Below, in pieces: positions 6,038 through 12,235 of a stretch of 27,924 nucleotides of DNA; position 1 is the first letter of the stretch; each line of letters begins with the position of its first letter. This stretch comes from a virus, in IMG/VR virus record IMGVR_UViG_3300031951_000962, positions 1-27,924 of that record, one strand, 5' to 3'. Both the position numbers and the translations under genes were made by a program. The notes beneath the pieces were generated by a model. The model did not search any database and had not been told where the DNA came from. It saw only the letters and a list, made by a program, of their open reading frames with translations.

Positions 6038-6209
6038 GTGTATTGATGCCATACGGTCGATGCTGACCGAGGAGGAATGGCGGGGTTTTCTGAAGGGTAC
6101 AGCTATGGCGTATATCTGGAGGCTTGGGCATAAGGATGCCCCCGAGCAGGACGCTAGAAAGACGTTGTGGTACGTCTCATGGCTTGCCAATCAAGATCCG
6201 AGGGGGTAA
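5862..6209 (+). CDS. DUF3310 domain protein
   Basis: Residues 48-112 match DUF3310: DPVNPSHYKKGGIECIDAIR, then FLKGTAMAYIWRLGHKD and ARKTLWYVSWLAN. The family is found in many tailed phages (a T7 gp1.7-like nucleotide kinase relation has been noted) and its role in phages is mostly unclear. Two starts are possible. ATG 5862 follows AGAGGG and lies two bases after the previous stop, adding a 47-residue amphipathic and Ser/Pro-rich leader. GTG 6003 begins MNPSHYKKGG, leaves just the domain and greatly shortens the overlap with the basic protein. This is the last gene before the terminator. Confidence 0.8.
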   Translation: MPSENTLRLSEAEVAALLEELRSDVPRSTISEWQSSAPPSDERTSDPVNPSHYKKGGIECIDAIRSMLTEEEWRGFLKGTAMAYIWRLGHKDAPEQDARKTLWYVSWLANQDPRG

Positions 6210-6254
6210 GATCCCCCTGTGCTATCTCGTGACACTCTCCTGTAAATCAGGTTG

Positions 6255-6293
6255 CCCCGGAGTTGAGCGAAAGTTCCTCCGGGGATTTTTTTT
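6255..6293 (+). terminator. Rho-independent terminator
   Basis: An 8-base perfect stem CCCCGGAG (6255-6262) / CTCCGGGG (6277-6284) with a 14-base loop is followed by A and eight T (6286-6293). It stands 45 bases after the DUF3310 stop and ends the + strand left operon. There is no T-run on the other side, so it should not stop the converging leftward transcript, whose last gene ends at 6295. Confidence 0.92.
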
Positions 6294-6294
6294 G

Positions 6295-8538
6295 TCACTT
6301 TGCCCTGACACGATAAACACGGCGATCCCGTCCGGGGCCATTCGCCTTGATGACTTCTTCCACAATGTCGCCTGCCTCTAGGAGCGTTTGCAGGATCTCG
6401 TTGCGGTCGCGGGCTTTCATGCCTTGGAGCGACTTGGCGAGTTGAGTACTGCTGGCTCCGAGGTCGCCTTGCTTGCGGATGAAGTTCAGGATGCGCTTGT
6501 GCGAGGCTTCGGTTTCGTTCTCTGAGATTTCCCGCACGAGCAGATCTTCGGTGTAGTTGAAGCTCCAGCGGCAAAAGTCGTTAGCCATTTTGAAGACTTC
6601 TAAAGTGACGATGGGGCTAACCGGGTTGCGTGCGATGGCTTCGATCATGGCGACTTTGATAGTCATTTCGGAGAAACGCACCCAGATATGTTCGTCCTTG
6701 CGGGACTGTTGGGTTTGCCATCTCTTGACGACTTCGTACTCTGTGAAAGCTTCCTTATCCCACATGACCGGAATGGGCTCGACTGATGCGTTAGGGATCA
6801 TTACTTGGTTACTCAGGTTCCCTGCATTAGGCGGGACAACTGCGTAGGAGTCTGCGATGTCCTTGACCAGTTCTTCTGGCGGCGGAATGCGGGCCGGTAC
6901 GCAGGAGTCTGGGAAGTCTTCAAAGGGCGGCACAAGCAGGATGCGCGACATCGTGCCGTTATCCACCATATCGTGGTTGAGTGCCGGGATCAGCGTGCGC
7001 GGGGTTGTAGTGCCAAAGAAGTTGAAGTTAGGCTGATTGATGTCGAAGCGCACACGATTGGTTGAATCGGCGTATTCCTGTCCGTGATAGATACCGTTGC
7101 TGCTGGAGTAAATCTCAAGCAGGGTTTTGATGATGTCGCGTTGATGGCTTGCAGCGTTCTTGGCGGTCAGGCTCTGAAGGTACAGGCCCATTTCGTCAAG
7201 GTGGCTGATACGCGAGGGGAAGTCGAACAGGGTGCGTAAGATAGCGACGCCTGAACTGAAGCGATCCCCGCAGATTAATTGATTGAGGTTTGCTGCAATC
7301 ATCAACTCTTTGACGCGCTGCCGGGAGTGGTCTTTACCTGCTCCGGGTTTGGCAACGGCGATTGCGAACAGGTTGCAGCGTGTGCCGAGATCGGCCATGG
7401 CGTACCGCCGCCCAAAGATGGCACCGAACATAACGAGGGCGTTAGCGAGCGCAAAGGTCGGCTGCGGCTGCTGAGCAGTGTTGATGACCCAGCGGGTTAC
7501 CCTGCCTACGAGAGACGGGGTATCGAACCATACATGCGGGAAGTTTTCCTTGGTGCTCTTTTGAGTCTTCTTAGGTTCCTTAAGATTGGTAAGGTCAACG
7601 AGCTTAACCGCCTTGACGGGATTCAGGTCAATATGGGTTGGGGGCACCCAGCCGTTTTGCTGAGCGTAGTAATAGAGGGTTCCTGCGCCGATTTTGCTAG
7701 GCGGCGACTTGCTGTAATGATCCCAGCGCTGACTGGTTTCGAGGCTGTTGTACTTGCCGGAGGCTCGCGACCACTGATCGAATACGTGCAACCCCTTACC
7801 TTCGGTGGCGCAATAGATGGCCATGCCGATACGGTTCCAGTCGTCCCACGAGAGGTCTGGGTTAGGTACATACTTCAGGGCGTCCTCGACCGCTGTCAGA
7901 GTGCCCACGAGCCCATCGTTGGAGGTTTTAAGATCCTTTTCGGCCAGAAGCGTGCTGACCAGTCTCTTACGTCTCAGATTGGGCGGTAAAGCGTTATAAG
8001 CCTCTTCAGCGGCCTCCAGCACCTGCTGACGGGTCACGATTGGCAGGGCGTTTACGGGCGTCTGGTGCGGTGCGTCGAACGGCCATGCGTAAGGCTTGTT
8101 GGTTTCCGGGTGATAGGCGTAGGCAACGAACTGCTGACCGACCCCAAGCACTTCGATAGGGTGCAAGGAGATCTTACTGAAGGGCTCCAGTGTCCGGTAC
8201 AGGTACAGGGCCTTGGGGGATTTGCCGATGCGGATGAGATCGGTCTGGCCGAGTTTGTTTTGGAACACCTCCCCGACTTTGAGGGCAACGCCTTCGTCCA
8301 ATACGTCAATATCGATGGCGACGACTTCCCCTGTCAGGATGCCGATGCCGCAACCGGGCCACTTGGTCCAGATGTCGATATGGGTATTAGCAGCGTTGAT
8401 TTCTGTCCAGCGCGGCAGTTCCCCCCAGACGCCTTCAAAGTAGCGCCCCGGTCGCTTAGTACCCGGCATGATGGGAATGATTCGGTAACCGCCATCAACA
8501 AGTTTGGCGGCATAGTCTTCGATGAAGTTGTCAGACAT
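6295..8538 (-). CDS. Bifunctional prim-pol / DUF3987 primase-helicase
   Basis: A replication protein of 747 residues. The N-terminal prim-pol domain (about 5-190) has GYRIIPIMPGTKRP, GIGILTG and the catalytic acidic pair in AIDIDV (D76, D78). A PriCT-2-like segment follows (about 211-290: LKYVPNPDLSWDDWNRIGMA, FDQWSRASGKY). A DUF3987-like ATPase/helicase domain has Walker A VAKPGAGKDHS (395-405) and Walker B-like ISHLDEMG (444-451). The C terminus is a winged-helix-like segment (about 680-745). The Walker A has Asp after the lysine instead of Ser/Thr. ATG 8538 overlaps the RusA stop by 8 bases; an upstream in-frame start at 8616 lies inside rusA and is rejected. It primes and unwinds DNA, probably at the phage origin. 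Confidence 0.9.
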   Translation of the reverse strand: MSDNFIEDYAAKLVDGGYRIIPIMPGTKRPGRYFEGVWGELPRWTEINAANTHIDIWTKWPGCGIGILTGEVVAIDIDVLDEGVALKVGEVFQNKLGQTDLIRIGKSPKALYLYRTLEPFSKISLHPIEVLGVGQQFVAYAYHPETNKPYAWPFDAPHQTPVNALPIVTRQQVLEAAEEAYNALPPNLRRKRLVSTLLAEKDLKTSNDGLVGTLTAVEDALKYVPNPDLSWDDWNRIGMAIYCATEGKGLHVFDQWSRASGKYNSLETSQRWDHYSKSPPSKIGAGTLYYYAQQNGWVPPTHIDLNPVKAVKLVDLTNLKEPKKTQKSTKENFPHVWFDTPSLVGRVTRWVINTAQQPQPTFALANALVMFGAIFGRRYAMADLGTRCNLFAIAVAKPGAGKDHSRQRVKELMIAANLNQLICGDRFSSGVAILRTLFDFPSRISHLDEMGLYLQSLTAKNAASHQRDIIKTLLEIYSSSNGIYHGQEYADSTNRVRFDINQPNFNFFGTTTPRTLIPALNHDMVDNGTMSRILLVPPFEDFPDSCVPARIPPPEELVKDIADSYAVVPPNAGNLSNQVMIPNASVEPIPVMWDKEAFTEYEVVKRWQTQQSRKDEHIWVRFSEMTIKVAMIEAIARNPVSPIVTLEVFKMANDFCRWSFNYTEDLLVREISENETEASHKRILNFIRKQGDLGASSTQLAKSLQGMKARDRNEILQTLLEAGDIVEEVIKANGPGRDRRVYRVRAK

Positions 8539-8914
8539 TTTCGATTTGAACCTCGACCCGCTCTTCGCCTTCGTCGTACTGCTTGCTAGCAATAATTTGA
8601 GCAACAGCGGCGTCATCTTGCAGAACGATGCCGTTCATGGAGTCCAGTATTACCTTGATGATGTTGTCAAGATCCGGTCGAGAGGTGTGCCAGCCCGTCT
8701 TCTTCTTGCTGTTGAAGTAAGCTGTGATCGTGACCTTAACAGGCCCTTCTAGCATAGCCTTACCAAACATAGCAATCTGGAACAGCGACTTAACTTCCTG
8801 CTCGTACTTGCGAGTCTTGAAAGGCGTGTAAGCGACCATGTTGCCATTCTTGGCACGACCAAAGCGCGGCCTTCCTTTGCTGACCGGCTTGCCAACAATC
8901 ACTGCATCAATCAT
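8531..8914 (-). CDS. rusA: RusA-family Holliday junction resolvase
   Basis: A 127-residue endonuclease resolving Holliday junctions during recombination-dependent replication and packaging. The RusA pattern is clear: an N-terminal strand with KGRPRF (13-18), then SRPDLDNIIKVILDSMNGI (78-96) with catalytic D81, D83 and K87, and QDDAAV with D100/D101 as the third acidic site. The length is normal. It overlaps the regulator stop by 8 bases (8907-8914) and the primase start by 8 bases (8531-8538), so the three genes are one translationally coupled leftward operon. Confidence 0.92.
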   Translation of the reverse strand: MIDAVIVGKPVSKGRPRFGRAKNGNMVAYTPFKTRKYEQEVKSLFQIAMFGKAMLEGPVKVTITAYFNSKKKTGWHTSRPDLDNIIKVILDSMNGIVLQDDAAVAQIIASKQYDEGEERVEVQIENV

Positions 8915-9269
8915 GTGTCAACCCCGCTAATTTATGAATTTTTTGAACGATGCGCCACGGCGTAAGGCTCTTGCGGTTCAAGTAGTTCGCCAAAGTATTG
9001 CGATGAATCTTGAGCCTCTTTGCCGCAGAACTAATAGTGAACCCTTGGCGATACAGCAGCAGATACACCTTGTCCCTATCAGACATCCAATCGTAAATAC
9101 CAATAGCTACTTGCCCTTTGGTTACTCTTTCAATTACCTTCTGCCACTTAGGCGATGGTGCTCTTGAGCCAGTCACCCAGCGGGTCACAGCTTCACGAGA
9201 ACAGCCGCACATACGCGCAAACTCTGAGTGTGTCAATCCTTTCGATTCGATCCAGTCGTCAAGGGTCAT
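8907..9269 (-). CDS. Regulator with two helix-turn-helix motifs
   Basis: A 120-residue DNA-binding protein. HTH 1 at about 11-40 (GLTHSEFARMCGCSREAVTR then WVTGSRAPSP) is Cro/CI-like. HTH 2 at about 76-100 (GFTISSAAKRLKIHRNTLAN) resembles FIS/resolvase-type HTH. ATG 9269 is preceded by AGGAGG (six bases plus A-run); a longer in-frame start at 9296 would lie on the predicted -10 box and is rejected. As first gene of the leftward operon beside a divergent promoter region with a dyad (9301-9324), it probably controls its own and the rightward operon. Repressor or activator status cannot be told. Confidence 0.85.
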   Translation of the reverse strand: MTLDDWIESKGLTHSEFARMCGCSREAVTRWVTGSRAPSPKWQKVIERVTKGQVAIGIYDWMSDRDKVYLLLYRQGFTISSAAKRLKIHRNTLANYLNRKSLTPWRIVQKIHKLAGLTHD

Positions 9270-9291
9270 TTTTCCTCCTGCCCACAGTGAC

Positions 9292-9320
9292 ATCATGCCA
9301 CCCCTTGCAATCCGTCACAA
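9292..9320 (-). promoter_or_regulatory. Leftward sigma70-like promoter
   Basis: On the - strand, -35 TTGTGA (9320-9315) and -10 CATGAT (9297-9292) are separated by exactly 17 bases; each matches the consensus at 4 of 6 positions. It would start transcription near 9285, 16 bases before the regulator's ATG at 9269. The -35 box sits in the right arm of the dyad at 9301-9324. Confidence 0.5.
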
Positions 9321-9324
9321 GGGG
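9301..9324. promoter_or_regulatory. Candidate operator: dyad CCCCTTG-N10-CAAGGGG
   Basis: A perfect 7-base inverted repeat, CCCCTTG at 9301-9307 and CAAGGGG at 9318-9324, with a 10-base spacer. It is centred at 9312/9313, which is also the midpoint of both the -35 pair and the -10 pair of the divergent promoters. Half-sites about 17 bases centre to centre suit an HTH dimer. No T-run follows, so it is not a terminator. Binding by the adjacent HTH protein is inferred. Confidence 0.65.
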
Positions 9325-9333
9325 GAGTATTGT
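9305..9333 (+). promoter_or_regulatory. Rightward sigma70-like promoter
   Basis: The -35 TTGCAA (9305-9310) and -10 TATTGT (9328-9333) are 17 bases apart, 4 of 6 matches each. It would start transcription near 9340 and give a leader of about 50 bases before ATG 9390. The -35 box lies in the left arm of the dyad. It is the mirror image of the leftward promoter around 9312/9313. Confidence 0.5.
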
Positions 9334-9354
9334 TCGACTACCGGGTAAGCCGGG

Positions 9355-9389
9355 AACACGCTAAACACGCTAAACAGAGGAACACGCAA
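9355..9389 (+). repeat. 9-base direct repeats in the leader
   Basis: AACACGCTA occurs in tandem at 9355-9363 and 9364-9372, and AACACGCAA follows at 9381-9389, ending at the ATG. The gap between copies two and three (9373-9380) contains the ribosome binding site AGAGG (9376-9380). Copies flank the translation start region, so a protein or RNA-binding role at the leader is possible. Confidence 0.7.
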
Positions 9390-9764
9390 ATGAGAACTGA
9401 ACTTGAGATTGCCGAAGATCTCTTCAAGGCCAAGCAGGCTGAGAAGGAGGCTGAAGCAAAACGGATAGCGCTGGAAGAAGAACTTGTCGCAGTCCTTGGC
9501 AAGCGCGACGAGGGAAGTAAGACCCACTCAGTGGGCGACTACAAGGTGACCATCACCGGACGAGTTAACCGCAAGATTGACTGGGAAGCGTTCGACACTT
9601 TGTCGCACAAGATCCCTGAGAACTTGTGGCCGGTGAAGCGAGCCTTGGACGAGACTGGTGTCAAGTACCTTGCGAACAATGAGCCGCAACTTTACAAGAT
9701 GCTTGCTCCGGCGCTGACTGTTGCACCCGCAAAAACCACTGTATCAATTGTTATGGGAGCATGA
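9390..9764 (+). CDS. Conserved phage recombination-module protein of unknown function (124 aa)
   Basis: It begins MRTELEIAEDLFKAKQAEKE with a charged helix (about 1-37), then a compact domain with VGDYKVTITGRVNRKIDWEA and DETGVKYLANNEP, ending VAPAKTTVSIVM. This order is familiar from many phages, always next to an AAA_24 ATPase and DUF669 gene, with no proven function. It may help the recombinase/annealing set. ATG 9390 is chosen because AGAGG (9376-9380) precedes it; an upstream TTG at 9330 lies inside the promoter. One base separates its stop from the next ATG. Confidence 0.85.
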   Translation: MRTELEIAEDLFKAKQAEKEAEAKRIALEEELVAVLGKRDEGSKTHSVGDYKVTITGRVNRKIDWEAFDTLSHKIPENLWPVKRALDETGVKYLANNEPQLYKMLAPALTVAPAKTTVSIVMGA

Positions 9765-9765
9765 G

Positions 9766-10530
9766 ATGGCTATTTCACTTCAAAGTTTACGCAAAACAGG
9801 CACTGCCCGACCGCCACGGATTGTGGTCTACGGCACCCACGGCATCGGTAAGTCCACTTTTGCTGCACAGGCTCCGAACCCGGTCTTTATTCAGACCGAA
9901 GAGGGCTTGGATGCGGTCAATGCAACGGCTTTCCCGGTATCGCAGTCTTTTGATGAAATGATGGAATCGATTGGTTCGCTGGCCTCTGAGGATCACGACT
10001 TCAATACGGTTGTGCTCGACTCAGCGGATTGGGCGGAGCAGTTGATCCACAAGCGCGTCGCGCAGGACAACAACGTGGCTACTATTGACGCCATCGGTTA
10101 CGGGCGCGGCTACAAGGCGGCAGGTGATTACTGGAAGCAATTGCTGGAAGGCTTCGATCACTTGCGCACTGTCAAGAACATGCAGGTTGTGCTGTTGGCG
10201 CATACACAGGTCAAGCGATTCGACGATCCGCTGGCTGACCCGTATGACCGCTATCAGTTGGATCTGCACCACGGCAGCGCGAGTCTCATCAGCGAATGGT
10301 GTGACATCCTGATGTTTGCTAACCAGCAATACACTACTGTCAAAAGTGATGTGGGCTTCAATCAGAAGGTCACTCGCGCAATTGGCACCGGCAGTCGTGT
10401 ACTGTACACGCAGGAGCGTCCGGGCTGGCAGGCCAAGAGTCGATGGCCGCTGCCTGATATGGTTCCCCTCGACTATTCCAAGTTTGCGGATGCCTTGAGC
10501 ACTGCAATGACAAACGTGATCGGAGAGTAA
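9766..10530 (+). CDS. AAA_24 family RecA-like ATPase (Sak4-like)
   Basis: A 254-residue P-loop ATPase of the phage AAA_24 / Sak4-like group, single-strand annealing or strand-exchange proteins related to the RecA core. Walker A is GTHGIGKST (23-31); Walker B is TVVLDSADW (81-89). A sensor-like strand VVLLAHTQVK (141-150) and the C-terminal GWQAKSRWPLPD (about 220-232) are typical of this group. ATG 9766 follows GGGAG with seven bases between; a start at 9721 would lie inside the previous gene. Its neighbour is a DUF669 protein, which commonly pairs with it. Confidence 0.85.
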   Translation: MAISLQSLRKTGTARPPRIVVYGTHGIGKSTFAAQAPNPVFIQTEEGLDAVNATAFPVSQSFDEMMESIGSLASEDHDFNTVVLDSADWAEQLIHKRVAQDNNVATIDAIGYGRGYKAAGDYWKQLLEGFDHLRTVKNMQVVLLAHTQVKRFDDPLADPYDRYQLDLHHGSASLISEWCDILMFANQQYTTVKSDVGFNQKVTRAIGTGSRVLYTQERPGWQAKSRWPLPDMVPLDYSKFADALSTAMTNVIGE

Positions 10531-10531
10531 A

Positions 10532-11020
10532 ATGGCTAAGTTAAATTTTGATGCAAACGCTTTTGATGGCGTTGAGGCCCCGCAAGAGAACACGCTTCTT
10601 CCGGCGGGTGAGTACACCATGCAGATTGTGCAGTCCGACTTGCGGCCTACCAAGGCTGGCACGGGTCAGTATCTGTGGCTGGAGTTTGACGTTGTGAGCG
10701 GCCCTTGCGCTCCGGGTCGAAAGTTTTGGGATCGACTCAACATCGAAAACCCGAACGATCAGGCCAAGAAGATTGGCTTGTTCCAGTTGCTGGCAATCTC
10801 TAAGGCAGTGGGCTTTGCTTTCCCGCCGCCAGACTCGCAGGAACTTCACTTCAAGCCTGTCAAGGTCGTGATTAAGCATAAGGAAAACAAGCAGGGTGCT
10901 CTGGAGACCCGTCCCAGCTATTACGGGCTGACGGAAACTCCGAAGGCGGCTCCTGCTGCTGCACCGGCTGCGGCTCCTGCTGGGGCTGCTCCGAAGCCTT
11001 GGGAACGGCATAAGAAGTAA
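10532..11020 (+). CDS. DUF669 protein, probable ssDNA-binding partner
   Basis: A 162-residue protein. Residues 1-125 match DUF669: AGEYTMQIVQSDLRPTKAGT, LWLEFDVVSGPCAPGRKFWD, and KPVKVVIKHKENKQG. The C-terminal tail is a low-complexity Ala/Pro linker (KAAPAAAPAAAPAGAAPKPW) ending in basic ERHKK. Members commonly lie next to AAA_24 ATPases; an OB-fold-like ssDNA-binding role has been suggested. It lacks the acidic tail of typical SSB proteins. The start follows GGAG at 10522-10525. Its stop is followed by the long hairpin. Confidence 0.8.
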   Translation: MAKLNFDANAFDGVEAPQENTLLPAGEYTMQIVQSDLRPTKAGTGQYLWLEFDVVSGPCAPGRKFWDRLNIENPNDQAKKIGLFQLLAISKAVGFAFPPPDSQELHFKPVKVVIKHKENKQGALETRPSYYGLTETPKAAPAAAPAAAPAGAAPKPWERHKK

Positions 11021-11021
11021 C

Positions 11022-11090
11022 GGCGAGGGCGCGGCATCTTGGTGTTTCCCCCACACACCCACCGCTACACTGGGATGTCGCGTCCTCTCC
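11022..11090 (+). promoter_or_regulatory. Long imperfect RNA hairpin between recombination genes
   Basis: Bases 11022-11045 pair with 11067-11090: 23 of 24 positions pair, of which five are G-U (29/83, 34/78, 39/73, 40/72, 41/71 in the last two digits) and one is mismatched (24/88). The loop is about 21 bases, pyrimidine/C-A rich (11046-11066). It fills the gap between the DUF669 stop (11020) and the nuclease start (11103). G-U pairs mean the structure exists in the + strand RNA only. No U-run follows, so it is not an intrinsic terminator. RNase III processing or a translational control site is possible. Confidence 0.75.
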
Positions 11091-11102
11091 TTGAGAGAAA
11101 TC

Positions 11103-12053
11103 ATGGCCAAACTACCTGAAACGCATGACCCTACTTTGCTCGCTATTGACGCTGCCTTAGAGGGATCTCAAGAACAAAGGTCTAGACCCTACCTTGGGGC
11201 TTCTGCTATTGGTGCCTCGTGCGACCGAAAGTTGTGGCTGAATTTCAGATGGGTCAAACGCGGCTTTATTGAGGCTGCGGGCTTAAGACGAATCAATGAT
11301 GGGCACCGGGGTGAAAAGGTGGTCGCAGACTTGCTTCGGATGGTTCCGGGGCTTGATCTTTCCACGGAAAAGGAACCCGGTGTCCAGCATTCCTTTGAGG
11401 CTTTAGGCGGTCACTTTCGCGGCAACTGCGACGGTTTGCTGATGGGGTTACTGCAAGACCCAACGACGCTGTATATGTGGGAGTGCAAGATCGTCAACGA
11501 AGCCAAGTTCAAGAAGTTGGACTCGCTGAAACTTAAGAGCCCAGCAGATGCGCTGAAGAACTGGGACATTGTGTATTACGCGCAAGCGCAGATCTACATG
11601 CACTTCTTCAATGCCTCAAAGCATTACCTGACAGTAGGCTCCCCCGGAGTGCGTGACTTAACGAGTGCTGTAACAGAGTACGACAAGGGCGAAGCCGAGA
11701 AGTACATCGAAAAAGCAAAGCGGATTATTTTTTCGCCAAGACCGTTTTTGAAGATTAGCAATGATGCTGCATGGCACGAGTGCAAGATTTGCTCATTCCA
11801 TTCCATGTGCCACGAACAGGACATGCCGAGACACAAGAGTTGTAGAACCTGTCTGCACAGTACTCCGCTGAAAGAGGGCGGCTGGAAGTGCGAACTGCAT
11901 CAAAAGGACTTGGACACCGAAGCTCAAGTTAAAGGCTGCGGGAGTCACTTGTTTGTTCCCGATTTGATCCCCGGAGAACAGATAAACTCAGGGCCTAACT
12001 GGGTTGAGTACAAGATGCCCGGAGGTGCCGTATGGGTCGACAAGACGACTTGA
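11103..12053 (+). CDS. PD-(D/E)XK nuclease, Cas4/RecB-like with Fe-S cysteines
   Basis: A 316-residue nuclease. The motifs are SAIGASCDRKLW (34-45, with C40), GHRGEKVV (H68), GNCDG (D110), WECK (E127, K129) and YAQAQIY (Q161), which fit the RecB/Cas4 superfamily active site. Cysteines C40, C237, C240 and C246 (WHECKICSFHSMC) match the Cx(n)CxxCx5C pattern of the Fe-S cluster. A second C-terminal cysteine set (C257, C260, C273, C289) could be a zinc site. ATG 11103 is preferred over the TTG at 11091, which touches the hairpin. It probably trims DNA ends for recombination. Confidence 0.85.
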   Translation: MAKLPETHDPTLLAIDAALEGSQEQRSRPYLGASAIGASCDRKLWLNFRWVKRGFIEAAGLRRINDGHRGEKVVADLLRMVPGLDLSTEKEPGVQHSFEALGGHFRGNCDGLLMGLLQDPTTLYMWECKIVNEAKFKKLDSLKLKSPADALKNWDIVYYAQAQIYMHFFNASKHYLTVGSPGVRDLTSAVTEYDKGEAEKYIEKAKRIIFSPRPFLKISNDAAWHECKICSFHSMCHEQDMPRHKSCRTCLHSTPLKEGGWKCELHQKDLDTEAQVKGCGSHLFVPDLIPGEQINSGPNWVEYKMPGGAVWVDKTT

Positions 12054-12235
12054 GCGAAGAAGATGTTGAGGCGACGATGCTTCTGAACAGTGACCAGATG
12101 TTTGTAATTATGAAGGCGCTGGATGTGTATGCCTACGCGCTGATCGTTTCAGAAAGCAAAAAAGAACTGCGTGAAGTTAAGAAGATTGCAGAGATCATTT
12201 TGTCTAAAATGCCGAAGCCGGAGTTAAATTCGTGA
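12032..12235 (+). CDS. Small hypothetical helical protein (67 aa)
   Basis: An acidic N terminus (MGRQDDLSEEDVEATMLLNS) is followed by helices LNSDQMFVIMKALDVYAYAL and KKELREVKKIAEIILSKMP. No family recognised. It overlaps the nuclease by 22 bases from ATG 12032; an internal ATG at 12077 (MLLNSDQ) would remove the overlap. The stop makes a GTGA overlap with the helicase GTG at 12232, so it is translationally coupled to it. Confidence 0.7.
   Translation: MGRQDDLSEEDVEATMLLNSDQMFVIMKALDVYAYALIVSESKKELREVKKIAEIILSKMPKPELNS

Noticed and set aside
6225-6285. tRNA-like stretch with CTGTAAATC (tRNA-Tyr-like anticodon loop)
   Set aside because: Anticodon stem does not pair well, no T-loop GTTCRA and no acceptor stem; the 3' part is the terminator hairpin.
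7279-7989. 236-residue ORF on the + strand opposite the primase gene
   Set aside because: Lies fully antisense to a clear prim-pol/DUF3987 gene, has no domain, and its composition is that of a shadow frame.
8065-8589. 174-residue + strand ORF opposite the primase N terminus and RusA 3' end
   Set aside because: Antisense shadow; no recognisable motif and no ribosome binding site.
9301-9324. Intrinsic terminator formed by CCCCTTG/CAAGGGG
   Set aside because: No T-run follows on either strand and it sits between divergent genes, so an operator is more likely.
10021-10662. 213-residue - strand ORF opposite the AAA_24 and DUF669 genes
   Set aside because: Shadow of two well-supported genes; it would cross their boundary without any domain.
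11022-11090. Intrinsic terminator
   Set aside because: The hairpin is long and has no T-run on either side; kept as an RNA structure instead.
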